Assembly: GCA_007922305.1 (NCBI GenBank)
Contig: ML677374.1
Location: forward strand, 5,591,991 to 5,655,990
Direction of reading: 5' to 3'
From: Dermatemys mawii
Lineage: Eukaryota > Chordata > Testudines > Dermatemydidae
DNA length: 64,000 nt
Program-made: the position numbers and the translations under genes
Part shown: piece after piece, positions 1 to 19,929 of the stretch
How positions within the stretch are numbered: the first letter of the stretch is position 1
Layout: each line of letters opens with the position of its first letter
Notes under the pieces: model-generated
Seen by the model: the letters and a program-made list of their open reading frames with translations, nothing else
Told to the model about the DNA's origin: nothing
Database searches by the model: none

Positions 1-135
1 TGCTCTCAGATATAGCAAATTTACAAAAGCATACACATTTTGCTAGGGATGCGGAAGGGGTGGTAAAACTTCAGGCTGGGATTTTCAAAGACGCTTAAGG
101 GAATTAGATGCCCAAATCCCATTGAAACTCATTTC

Positions 136-201
136 AGAGTAGCAGCCGTGTTACTCTGTATCGGCAAAAGAACAAGGAGCACTTGTCGCACCTTAGAGAC
201 T
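136..201 (+). mobile_element. Short SINE-like insertion with 10-bp target duplication
   Basis: A 66-bp segment (GAGTAGCAGCCGTGTTACTC ... CACCTTAGAGAC) that I recognise as a very common turtle interspersed repeat, here short. It is flanked by perfect AACTCATTTC direct repeats at 126-135 and 202-211. A duplication of this length points to LINE-type retrotransposition. It sits inside an older repeat (about 78-125 and 212-262, with GATTTTCAAAG and TTGAAAATCCC ends). Confidence 0.65.
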
Positions 202-337
202 AACTCATTTCTAACAGGGTACATAGCTCCAATAGGCTTCCTTGAAAATCCCAGCACAAGTTCCTTATGAATATGGCTGCTTTTCTTTTTCAATCTGTTG
301 TATAAGCAATTACTTATTAGTCCTTCACGCCTAGGGA

Positions 338-485
338 CGGTGGGCAGGTATTATTCCCATTTTACTGATAGGGGAAACTAAACCAAAAGGAAAGCTAAGA
401 GAAAGGCGCAGAGTCAATGGCAGAGCCAACAGCAGAACTCAGATGTTCCCAACTCCCACAGCACTACAGCATGTCCCTCTTTCCT
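338..485 (-). repeat. MIR-like SINE, reverse orientation
   Basis: Reads as the reverse complement of a MIR consensus: TATTATTCCCATTTTACTGA near the left, then AGTCAATGGCAGAGCC, CAGAACTCAGATGTTCC and AACTCCCACAGCACTA. Diverged. Confidence 0.55.
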
Positions 486-1224
486 ATTTTAGGCAGCATA
501 CAGACAGAGTGAAAATTTTAAAATCTTAATACATGCATTTTCAGCATCACAACGTTTAGATAAATATGTCTCACTGTGCAGTCCACATATCTGGCAGGTC
601 AGGTGCTGCTCAACTAATTTGGTGGAAGGGGGAAAAGAAAACAAAAAATGTAGTGGTAGACTATAAAATGTTCTCTCATCTTCCTGTAGATTTTGTCATG
701 CCATTACAAATTACAATTTAATCATCTTGTTTAGTCAAATCCTGGTCTTCCTTTATTTGAAAATTAAGTTTCTCTAAAAATTGGCAAAAAAACCAAAACG
801 TATTGCAGCACAAGGATCAGATTCAATTCCAGTATTTTTGAAGTATCACATCACTATAATTTAAAATAATCTTGAGTTCTCATAGCTGTTTTTATCCTTA
901 CAACCTCAAAGTGCTTTACAAAGCAAGATGTGTACAAGGTGAAGGATTTTGTTGTTTACAGAACACGAAAATCCTAGGTGCTTCTTGAGTTTGGTTGTAA
1001 GGGGAACCTCTATGGTCTCTTTTGCAATTTAAAACTTTTCTATTAGAACAAATATGTTTCATAACAGATTGGTTCCACCCAACAATACCTTTTCTAATTT
1101 TTTTGTGATTTGTGCTCGTAAAAGGACCTCAGTTAATAGCCTTGGAGACCAATGTCTTATTTATCCACATGTAAAGCTTATCATCATTGCCCTGGTAATG
1201 TGTTCTGTTCACTCCCTCTGAAGC

Positions 1225-2062
1225 ACCCAGCATTGGCCACTGTTGGAAGAGACAATACCGGCCTAAAGGGACCATTGGTCTAACCCAACATGGCCGTTCT
1301 TATGAGACCATACAAATGTCACTCAGAAGAGTGGCCATGCTGGGTCAGACCAACGGTCCATCTAGCCCAGTATACTCTCTTCCAACAGCAGCCCAGGCCA
1401 GGTGCTTCAGAGGGAATGAACAGATCAGGTAATCAAGTGATCCATCCCTGGTCACCCATTCCCAGCTTCCGGCAAACCGAGGCTAGGGACACTTCAGAGC
1501 ATGGTTTTGCATCCCTGCCCATCCTGACTAATAAACCGTTGCTGGACCTATCCTCCATGAACTCATCAAGTTCTTTTTTTTTTGAATCCTGTTATAGTCT
1601 TGGCCTTCACAACATCCTCTGGCAGGTTGACCGTGTGCTGTGTGAAGAAATACTTCCTCTTGTTTTAAACTAGCTGCCTATTAATTTCATTTGGTGACCC
1701 CTAGTTCTTGTGTTATGAGAAGGCATAAATAATACTTCCTTATTTCCTTTCTTCACACTAGTCATAATTTTATAGACCTCCAGCATATTCCCCCTTAGTC
1801 GTCTCTTTTCTAACTGAAAAGTCCCAATCTTATTAATCTCTCCTCAAATGGAAGCTATTCCCTATCCCTAAATCATTTTGTTGTCCTTTTCTGAATCTTT
1901 TTTAATTCCGATATATCTTTTTTGAGATGGGGTGACCAGTATTCAAGATGTGGGCATACCGTGGATTCAGATAAAGGCAGAATGATATTTTCAGCCTTAT
2001 TATCTATCCCTTTTCCTAATGATTCCGAACATTCTGTTCGCTTTTTTGACTGCCACTGCATA
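1225..2062 (-). mobile_element. CR1/L3-type LINE 3' fragment(s)
   Basis: The reverse complement encodes the C-terminal end of a CR1/L3 reverse transcriptase (CPHLEYWSPHLKKDISELKK at the 1873-1950 end) followed by the family's 3' UTR. Its 3' end (GTGGCCATGCTGGGTCAGAC on plus) lies near 1331. A partial second 3' end at 1225-1312 indicates two copies or an internal duplication. The 127-codon plus-strand frame at 1290-1673 is antisense to it. Confidence 0.85.
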
Positions 2063-3496
2063 TCTCTGCCGATTCAGTCCTCATCTCCTTGCTGAGATGG
2101 CCAAGAAAGAGGGCCAAGATTCTCTGATTTGGACACCTGTCCTGCTAGGAACTGGACTGGGACAGACCACCACATAAGCCATACAGTCACAGAATGGCTA
2201 ACAATTTTCTCCCCACCAACCTGGGCTACCTGTGAGCTGGTAACCAGAAGGCGAAAGGCTACACATCCCATTACCAATCTCATGAGCAACCCAGTCTCCC
2301 AAACACAGACAAAAATATAAATAAACTTTAAATTCTTCAAAAAGCACCTGCAGAGGAACAGGCTTGTGGCTGCCATTCTGGATTTGCTCCAGCTAAGTTG
2401 TGAGTCCCTGTGGCAGCTTTCAAGCTCTTAAAGGTTTTCTTTCCCATTCCAAAAGCAAATCACATTTCCAAACAGGTTTTAAGAATTGAAAATGAAGCTT
2501 TAAAAGCAGCCTCAGGTATTCTTTCTATAGAAAGGGTGAATCCAAAATGACGGCTGCAAGCTGGTGTGGTGGGACTTTGCAGCTTCCACAGTCCAAGGAG
2601 TCAAGACACAGGTTGGTTGTATTTTTAAAGCTTCAGATCTCTATGCAAGATTGCAAGCTAAGAATCTGTCAAATTTGAGTTCAATTCCCTCTGGTTCCTT
2701 TCTCCTGGTATGAGAACAGATTGAGGACAGAGAGTGAAACCATCCCTCTTCCCTTAGACATTTTAGGCCATTACTTTATAAGTATGGCAGATCAGGGATC
2801 AATCTGGACCATTACTTAATTTTTGATGACAGACTTCTGTTGTTTAGGGCATACCAGTTTGAATCCATACCAAACAAAAAGGCTTGTTTACACTGTAAGA
2901 AAGAGACTATTTTCCAAACATAGAAAATTGGCATTTTTGGACTGTATGAAGCCTAACGTACACTAAACTAAAAGAAGGAAGGAAAAAATAAATTAGAAAT
3001 TTGACACAAAATAAAAATGCAAATTGTTAGCATACAATAACAGCACTGCCACACAAATGCATAGTGAAGATGTTAGGTAAGATATCCAAAATCTACCTTT
3101 TGGTTTTGAATATTGTTTTGAACAATAATATTGTATGAAAACCTAAATTATTATTGATATCCTTAGGAATTACTGTTTGATATGATCCAGTTCATGAGGA
3201 ATACTACCAAATAAGATATTTGAAGAGGGGCAGAGGGAAGCAGCAAGAATGTTTGTGTTTAAATTCAAATGTATGGTTGTAATTAAAAAAAAAAATTCTG
3301 TAGTGATAACTGCCCAATTACTTTTGCATTAGGCAAAAGCATGAAAAGAGAAAGTGAAATTACTAGAAATTGACTACTCAACTTTTCTCGTGTAAGTGGA
3401 CAAATAAGTAAACAATCAGTGTTAATGATGAAAAATAAAATTAGATCTGTAAAATTCTTTTGTTAAAAAATAACCCAAACCATTATTAGAGACTTA

Positions 3497-3932
3497 GGGC
3501 ATGTCTGCACTGCACACTTCTGGCAGTGGTGTACAGAGTATGTGTAGCTGCACTCCGCAGCAAAAAGCAGGCTGCGCTCACACTGTTTTGTGTAACTATA
3601 CACAGCAGCGAAAGGCTCTGGCAGGGGAAGACAATGGGGAGCTTCTGGAACCCATCCCTGTCGCTTCCCCCATCTAGAGCCTCTCTCTTCTGCCAGAATC
3701 CTTCATGACAGGCTCCACATACTGAGGAGGCAGCAGGACACTACACTACTAAAAACAGGAGCATAGACACTGCTTGAATGTGTAGAGAACCATGTAGGGT
3801 CCAGGCATGTCTCTATTCTACTTACCTATGCAATGCCTCACCATCCACACTGGCTATTTATAACCATGCTAGGGAGCACGCAATGTGTGTATTTATATGC
3901 CACTGTAAGGCATATGCAGTGTAGACATAGCC
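3497..3932. mobile_element. Non-autonomous DNA transposon (MITE)
   Basis: Ends are inverted: left GGGCATGTCTGCACTGCA (3497) and the reverse complement of the right end GGCTATGTCTACACTGCA (3932). No transposase coding is seen. The flanking bases (TTA left, ACA right) do not give a clean target duplication. Confidence 0.65.
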
Positions 3933-4571
3933 ACAGGCTATTTGTGTCTTAAAATTAGACTGTCTATCCATCCGCCCAAATCAGACATATCCCTTTGAAC
4001 AGACACTTTTCCTAAGCACACTAACAGCTCATCATGAGAGCCTGTAAGGATACGTGATATAAATATAAAGGCAGTATATATAATAGCTGTTTGCAACAGT
4101 CAGTTGGAGTGAGGCTATCTTTTTCATCCTCCCCTATTTGGTATAAACTTTCTGTATGCGTCTGCTCCCTTTGCCTAGAGAACAAAACAGTGGAGATGTT
4201 TAAAAACAATACAAAACTCTTCCCTGTGGATTGAATGAAATGTTAAAATTGCAACTCCCATGGAAAACAGGGGACTTTAAATAAAATACAAAGAGTAGTT
4301 AAGTAGCTTGCTAATGCATTTGGTCAGAGATGCATCAATACTGTCATTATAAATGTAACATGTTTTGAGGGGGTTTAACATGTTCAAGCTGAGGCTACTT
4401 ACATATTTGTAATCTAGGACAGTGTTTCTTCACCCCTACCCTCAACACCCACAAGAAGAAAAGAAGCAGGTGCTTCGGGAACCATCAGGATAGGGGCAGA
4501 ATGATATTTATAGCTCTCCTTTCTTGCTTTGCCCTCTAACCAAGGAGGGTTCCATGGAATGCTCTTCAAAA

Positions 4572-4813
4572 GACCTTGTTTCCCTGCTCAAACAAGTGTG
4601 TTTTTTACCTTGGTGTAACTAACATGTGCGAGCTATCGTGAGGTAAAAACACAGTGAAGATCAGGCACTTCAGTTTTACCGCAAGGTAAACTCATCACAG
4701 TCAACCAGTGAAAGGCTTGCACTGCAGTAAAACCAAAGTGCCTAGGGATAGCTCATGCGTGTTAGTTACGCCAAGGTTAAAAAGGGTCCTTTTTTAGCAA
4801 TGAAGACAAGGCC
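4572..4813. mobile_element. Palindromic MITE with long terminal inverted repeats
   Basis: Left arm 4572-4646 and right arm 4749-4813 are imperfect inverted repeats, including CTTGGTGTAACTAACATG against its diverged complement and GAGCTATC/GATAGCTC. The loop is about 100 bp. It has no coding capacity. Confidence 0.75.
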
Positions 4814-5250
4814 AAAGCCTACTGAGGCCACCATTCCATCTGCCAAAGGGTTTGCTGCAGAGAGGTGTGATGTTTTCCTTTCCTTTCTCTCCCCAGGTGC
4901 TAAGTAGATTATAAATCACACAGCTTTTCAACACAATTGGCTGTACAAGTTACATGTGTTAAAACAAAACAAGTACTCTTTTAAACCTGTACATAAAACA
5001 GTCATAGCATGAAAAGAAAAGAAAAACTAGAAGAATGATTAGCCCAGTCCTTGTACCTATGCCCACCTCCAAATTTTCTGATGCTTTTGAAGGTTACATA
5101 ACTTGGTCAGTCTCGCATTTTTCTAAATGTCTACTGCAGCCTGCACCAGGGTCTCCATGTTGGGGATGACTGTTCAGGTCCCAAGATCCTCTGGTCAGAA
5201 AAAAATGGGAAGAAAGCACTTCATATTTCACTAGCTTCCTACCTCATACC

Positions 5251-5433
5251 TATCTCATAGAGCTGGAAAGACCTTGAAAGGTCATCAAGTCCAGTCCCCT
5301 GCCTACATAGCAGGACCAAGTACTGTCCCCTGACAAATTTTTTGCCCCCAATCTCTATATGGCCCCCTCAAGGACTGAGCTCACAACCCTGGGTTTAACA
5401 GGCCAGTGCTCAAACCACTGAGCTATACCCCAC
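5251..5433 (-). mobile_element. Cry-type tRNA-derived SINE (tortoise Pol III SINE)
   Basis: On the minus strand the element starts with a tRNA-like promoter: GGTATAGCTCAGTGGTTTGA (A box region), then GGGTTGTGAGCTCAGTCC (B box region). It ends with the CR1-like tail, ACTGGACTTGATGACC and CTTTCCAGCTCTATGAG on that strand. This family is diagnostic of cryptodiran turtles. Confidence 0.85.
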
Positions 5434-6773
5434 CCCCCCACCTGCAAGAATAGATCTTGTTTGCCCAGCTACAACCATGCAGGCTTCTTAGAGAACTGAG
5501 GAAGGGAAAAGAATTCTCTCTCATACACACAACGTCTACTGCAAATGCAGTAACTAGTTTTAACATATTAAAAATCTTAATATTTATTAACAGTAAATGC
5601 TGGTCCATCATTTTTACATTATGGCAATGAAACAAACTCAGAGGATAGCATAGCCATCCTTAACTTGCCCAACTATGACCAGCATTCCAAAGGTCTCTGA
5701 TCAGTGGATGTAACCGACTTTGTAAACTGCCATACCAATACAGTTTGAAGTAGCACATCGTACCACAACTTTTACAACATTATTTAAATATGTTGTGTTT
5801 ACTATTACACAGTTCCTTTTGAACAAAAAAATCCTAATTTATTAAAATTAAAGCCTAATAACTCTGTTCTAAGTGAAAAGGAAAAACTAAATTAATGTCA
5901 CTTTCTACTTCTGAAATCTCCTGTGTACAATGAAAAAAGTTATCACCCACAAAAGCAGCCAAAATGCATTTATGTGAACAGGAATAACTATCTAAAACAG
6001 ATTCTCGTAAACCACATTAAACATAAACCAATTCTAACTGCTTTCTGGTTCTGACACTGTATTTGAAATACCAGACTGGGGGCAAAGGGAAAACAAATTC
6101 CAAACACAACACAAAACCACATTGCACAATTACTGAATGGGAACTTGTAGTCATTACTTTTGTATAATCCCAGATTTCTTCCCACTTCGAAAGGCATATT
6201 TTAAAAACACATTTAACCTTCCCACCCTCATTTCAAAACAAAGATCAAAGAAAACCAGTTTGGATGGATACCTTCTGCATCTTATGCAATACAGATTTAG
6301 ACATTACACCTCAGAACTCCAGCCGTTACTTCAGCACCCAGCAGTCCAAACATTATTTCAGTCCTTTGAAGCCGATCAAATGGTATCTTCCATTTGCAAG
6401 TAACACTTCTGTAGTCAAAGATCTTACTCCAAGGAAATGTTAATGTAAAACCACTCAGACTGCAGAGACATACATACACTCCTGGAGGCAGACTACAAAG
6501 GTGTTTAGAAGTCCATGTAACACCATTATGGAAAGCGTCAGCTTAGTAGCTGTCATAAACACTTCATAATCACTCAGATGCAAACTGGACTGCCTGCAGC
6601 ACATTATTTTATTATGTGCTGAATAGGGGTCCAACTGAAGGAGGAAAGAAAGCACAATGCTACAGATGATAGCCTCGGTGCACAACTTTTCACTTCAGTT
6701 TTGGGATTGTTGCTTCTTAAAACAGAAAGGGCTTCTAAATAAAATCTTTCAGATTTCTCTTTTCACATTTCTT

Positions 6774-6990
6774 GAGCTAGCAAGCTAAAAATAGCAGTGT
6801 GGACATTGCAGCATGGGCTAGCTGCCCAAGTACAAGCCAGCCAGACCCCGAGGGTCCTTATTAGGGTGGCCAGCCTGCACCACTGTCCACACTATAAAGA
6901 CTACACTGTTATTTTTAGCATGCTACCTGAAGCCAAGGTAACATGCGTCTGTTTACCCACTCTAGGAGGCACACCCCCAACTGCACAGTA
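6774..6990. mobile_element. MITE fragment with inverted ends
   Basis: CTAAAAATAGCAGTGTGGAC at the left is mirrored by the complement of TGTTATTTTTAGCATGC around 6905-6925, and the CTAGCTGCCC/GGGTGGCCAGC segments pair loosely. Boundaries are approximate. Confidence 0.5.
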
Positions 6991-9900
6991 GCCAGACCCT
7001 AAGAGGACGTAGAAAGAATACGTATATAGAACATACGCTATTGCCAAGTGAATGGCATAATTTTGTATATAAAGTCACTTTGTCGAACTGCCGATTCGTT
7101 TTGGACCTGGACCCTGAACAGCAATAGGAAGAGGGTAGACAAGCGTAGATTATGCTACGTCCATTGTTCTTGGAAGTCTCATATAAATCCTCAATCCACA
7201 GAACATCAAGTTTAGAAAAAATTATCTAACTGGGAAATCGAACTAGGGATACCATGAATGTCAAGGAAAACATTCCAACATTAAATTGTTAAACACGTAT
7301 AAGTGGGCAATATTGTTCATAGAATTTGCAGCTACACAATCCCTGGCTGTGGTCTTATCAGATCTCACAAGCTATATGGATAGGAGGCCTCAAAGAAAAC
7401 CCTAGATGCTGCAGAAAATAGGGATGGTCATAACTGGTATTTCTCCCCACACTCCCCATGTCAGTGAAGACTTAATTTCAATCAAGAATACATACCACTA
7501 CCACCAGCCCAGTTATGGAGCTGACATAATTAATCAAATTCCCACTCAACCAAATCCCTTTGTATAAACAAGCACCCTTCTCATCCCACAGCATATAAAT
7601 CTTATTGACCAAAGTGACAAAGAACTGATCCCAAAGAAACCACACTGGACTTCTCCTTTGTAATATATTTAATCCATGTCCTGAAATTTATGATGGGCCA
7701 CTCCAGCACCACAGAACACAAATTAATTAATCAGGAAAGTCTGTGTTCTGACTTTGGAGATCTAAAAACTTCCAAGTGACACCACACTCCCACATAAATG
7801 AAGCATACAAATAGCAAACAATTTTTCCACATTTGCTCCAAAAGTATTTCCCTCTTTCCTAGTGGCTGCAGGAGAGCGGATACCCTTAAGTACTGCAAAC
7901 CTCCTGACATTTATCCCAGCTACAATGGCTCATATTGTCAAGACACTTGTATCAAATAGCACCTACAGATAACCCATCTTGAACTCATCATGAATCTGCT
8001 CCAAAGAGTCACTTTTCTGAGGCTGCAAAGCAATGAATGTCACTTTAATTCAGAGACTAGATTCATACATGGTCACAACACAGTTTGCCATTTTAGAGCG
8101 TGTTACTTTGACATCTCATGCCCTGCTCCAAGCTGAGCAGTCTCAAAGAGGGGCACGAAGTCTTCAGAACACCCCTTTATTTCATTTTAGGCCACCTCCG
8201 CTTGTGTATCAACTTGAACACATTCTCAAGCCCAGAAATAACTTTCTGAAAGCTAGTGAAGGGCTTCCTTGTGCAAAAATAGATCATATCAATAGGGGTT
8301 TGTGATTTCATAGTTTCACTTTTTCTTAGTATTTATTATAATAAACACATTCTTAATAAAAAGGAACAACAAGAAATAGAAAATATTCCATTGTGAAATG
8401 CACTGGAAAAAAAATGTAGACTGGCTGGTGTGAAGACTGCTCTAGTGACAGAGGAGACAAGGAATTAGTAGTTATATAACATTGTTTGGCCTAACTATGG
8501 TACCTCCAGGCAAAACAACACAAAACTTTCCTCCCCCAAAAGGAGGGAAATAGAGTTCTCCAAGACACTCCAATGCCACCCCTCTTGTCCTCCCCCTACA
8601 CATAAGACCCCATCTCATAACAATCTTCCCCTTGGTTATGAGTATAGATGGCTTCTTTCAAAGACACTCATTTCTTCAGCTACAGAGGGTCAACTGAGAA
8701 TGATGCAAGGTACTCTCCCACCTCATGCCCTGGGCAAGACATTACTATATCAACAGAAAACCGATCCCTTGCCAGATGAAGATCCAAACTCTATCTCTTC
8801 TATTGTAAACTAACCCAGATTAGTCCAATGCCACACAACAAGGGGTGTGCCTCGATACACTTTTCACTGAACACTTGTCTGTTCAAATAAATTCATTAGA
8901 GAAAATTCAAGGAAGTTATGTTATAGAAAATCTTTAACTTAGATCAGTGTTATTATCTCTATGCATTCTTACTTATTTGTCCAGAATCCTGTTAGGATTG
9001 CTGGTTCTACTGAAGCTGTACTATATTTTTTAGTTCAAGATCTTAGTGACACCTAATGTTTGTTCCCTGTAATACACATGACGAATAAAGCACAGGGATT
9101 TTTGAAAAGGTTTAAATACTCACTTTTTGAATAAGAATATTTTCAAGTTTAAAAAGTTTTAATTGTATACAAAAATTATTTTGCATGCTAAATTCTTATA
9201 GTATATACTGTAACTTCCTTACTCAAGAAGTAAACAACCAATTTGGTTTTTCTACAAACATATACTTCTTTTATTAAAGTTTAAAGACAAAAATACAGCA
9301 GCATCCAAATGTTCCATTCTGCTTCATTCAAAATACAGTCCTGAATGTGAGAAACAACTGTAGTTCCTCAGGAAATCAATAAAAATATACAAATTCCACA
9401 TGTATTACAGTAGGATACATTAGGGCCTTTTATTTTACACCACCACCGTTGAAACTGCGGGCTCTGAACTTTCTGAAAAAGGTTTTCTTCCTCTTTAGCA
9501 GGAAAGACAAATTGCGAGAAAAATTCCAGTTCTGTCTCCCCCTGTAAAACCAAATTGTTAGTCCTTAACACAGCTCCCAAGCTGCTGTGCAAAGGTACTT
9601 TCAAAGAGAAAATGAAATTCCATTTCATTTCCTAAAATGTAGCCTGCTGCATAAAAACTACTCTCTTTCTCACCCAGGGAGGGATGAAAAGGAGAAATAT
9701 TTTCCAGAAAGGCTCTGTATTCTCCAAAGAGAAGAATTTCATCCAGTATGCTCACTGGGTTTATTTTGAAATATAAAGTGTTGGGCACACTAGATTTTAC
9801 GAGTTAAGAATTTTATCACATACCATACTAAACTTTATTCTAAGTTCAAGAAATTTGGGCGAAATTTCCCAAATTAAGTCCATGTGCTCAAACCATTCTG

Positions 9901-10240
9901 AAACACAAATTACATGTTATGGATGACAGAATAAAATTAAATCCATATGCACATACAGACTTCAATAAAATTAAAATTGCAAATCATGTACATGACACAC
10001 ACATTGTGATTGTAAAATGGTATTAATATTGTCATGCTTGCATTCCTGGGAAATGTAAGTCCTTTTAATAATTTTTCATGTAACAGTTGAATTTACCCTT
10101 CTTCCTTATGGGGGAAAGAAGTCCACCATATCTATAGGATATTAACTTCTCTGTAACATTACACCCTGCTCCAAATCAAAAAAGTATCCAAAAAATCCCC
10201 CAAACCTCAGATTTAAAGTTAGGTAGTTTAATTTAAGAAA

Positions 10241-10275
10241 ATTTTACACCAAAAATTTAATTTTTGGTGTAAAAT
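10241..10275. repeat. Perfect 35-bp palindrome
   Basis: Arms of 17 bp (ATTTTACACCAAAAATT and its exact complement) around a single T. A further direct copy of the first 10 bp is at 10281-10290. It sits 199 bp into the intron after BCAS3 exon 5. Confidence 0.9.
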
Positions 10276-10464
10276 TTAATATTTTACACCAAATATTAAT
10301 CTTATGTTAAACCATTTTACACATACAACATATGCCATAGCCTTCTACTATTTAGTTTATAGTAAACTATACCATATATAGTATATAGCTAACTCTATAA
10401 AGAATTAGATATGGCATAAAATCAGCATCTCCAGGAGGCTTGTTTTCTGAAGACAGAGTTATTA

Positions 10465-18106
<7,642 letters not shown>

Positions 18107-19258
18107 TTAAAATAATCATTTACAGGAAAATGTTTATTGATGTTAGTCAATTTCTCTAGCTAGGATGACTGTAAGCTCTTCAAGAGGAGGAACCACTCCC
18201 TCAGATACATCTAAATCACTATACCTACCTCCAGCACTGTTTACATAAATCTCTGTTTATTCAATACCCCAATCTATACCACAGAAAAAGGGAAAACAAA
18301 ATCTTGCATGATAAAATGAGTTTTATTTCAAGAAACCATGTATTATGTAAACTGCACATATACACCAACATCTTAGGAAAATATATAATAACAAATTTTA
18401 TAAATATACTAACTGCATTACACCAAGTCGAGAGCAGCATTTCATCATGAGATACTGATCAGGAAGAACACACACACAAGTTTTAGAAATATAGACTTTA
18501 ATCACGATGAATATGTTCCTGGGAAACAGGACATTCAGTAAGTAATCACAATGGATAGGGTAAAAACCAATGCATAAGATTTCACTAAACAAAAGCATTC
18601 TGCTTTTAGTTGTTCAGAACAATTCAGATCAGTTCTCTTATGTAGAAAAACAAAACAGTTTTACCCACATGGCAAAAAGCACTGACCAGACACCAGTAAT
18701 TATGACAGGTCCTAATCACACACCCCTCCCAACAGCTCCTATCATCCAATTAGCAATCAAGCAACAACAAAACAACAATAGTTGAATCTGGGTCACTGCA
18801 ACCACATTAGGCAAGGTAGTAGTCATTATTTAGTGTTGTGTGTCTGCGTGGTACTTTGTTCAGAACATAAAAGACTTGAGATCAAATCATGACCCCACTG
18901 AAGACAATGGGGTCAGGATTTCATCCATGTTCCAAGCCTTTTACAGTTTAAGAGACACGGAGGAGAGGAATTGTTCTGAGCCCAGTGGTACCAGTCAGGG
19001 CCTACTGTCATTCAGCCATCAGCACTGTTACCTGCAATAGAACTCCAGCTCTTGTGCCACCAGAGTCCCAGGGTGGAAGAGAGCCTGAAGTGCACGGCTA
19101 CTGGGAATCACCAGTTCAGTCTTGAGAAAGCCCGCGGGCAGTTCTTGAGCTGGGAGACTGAGCCTGACCAACCTCGCAAACTTGTGACCTCCAAATTGCC
19201 ACCCAGATATCACAGCTCACCAGACCAGTCCAATTCATTTTACTCCTCTTTACTCAGA

Positions 19259-19927
19259 TACCTTCATTTTTCCCCTGTCTTTCCCCTCACCTTATCCCTC
19301 CCTTCCTCTACCCCTGCACATCCCTCTATTACATCCCTCCCATGTCCCTTTCCCAGACCCTTCTCCTTGCTCTCCCAACCCCCATCACCCTCTGCCTCCC
19401 ATCCCTCTCTCCCACCCCCCTTCCTGCCATGCCCCATCACCCCACATCCTCCTTTCCCAGCCCTTCTCCTTCCTTCCCTGTCACCACCCTGGCTGTTCCC
19501 TTTCCTCCTTACTGCCATCACCCCTCCCCAGATTCTTCCCCTTCCTCCCTGTCCCTACAACCCTTCCCGAGACCTTTCCTCCCTGCCCCATCCCCCTCTT
19601 GCCCTTCTGCCCCTTCCTCCCCTCCCTTCTCTCACCCCATCCCTTCCTCCCCTCTCCCTACCACTCTTCTCCAGACCCCTCCCCCTTTTCCACCCCTGCT
19701 CCCTCCTCCCCCTTTCCCCCCGATCCCTTCCTCCCCTGCCCCTTACCCCCTCCCCAGACCCTTCGCCTTCCTCCCCTGCCCCNNNNNNNNNNCTGCCCCT
19801 TACCCCCTCCCCAGACCCTTCGCCTTCCTCCCCTGCCCCGCCCCCCTCCTCTACCAATCTCCCCCCCACTCCCGTTTCTCATCTCCCCCCGCTCCCGTTT
19901 CTCATCTCCCCCTCCCCAGCCCCCCTT
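19259..19927. repeat. Polypyrimidine/polypurine low-complexity tract
   Basis: About 670 bp of almost uninterrupted C/T on plus (G/A-rich on the BCAS3 coding strand), built of degenerate CCCTTCCTCCCC-like units. It lies immediately downstream of the BCAS3 exon 1 donor. It produces overlapping long open frames of Pro/Ser/Leu on plus and Gly/Glu/Arg on minus that are not genes. It includes the 10-N gap. Confidence 0.9.
19736..19839. other. 10-N gap flanked by identical 47-bp copies
   Basis: Ns occupy 19783-19792. The 47 bases before the gap (19736-19782) are identical to the 47 after it (19793-19839). This is the signature of two contig ends that overlap but were joined with a placeholder gap, rather than a real tandem duplication. 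Confidence 0.9.
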
Positions 19928-19929
19928 AC

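Noticed and set aside
1290..1673. 127-codon plus-strand frame
   Set aside because: Antisense to the CR1/L3 LINE 3' region; repeat, not a gene.
9368..9628. Possible BCAS3 exon 6 with a TTTTACAG acceptor and a GETELEFFSQF reading
   Set aside because: It superficially recalls the human GEAQELFSVRHG but diverges at once and has no in-phase donor giving the expected next residues.
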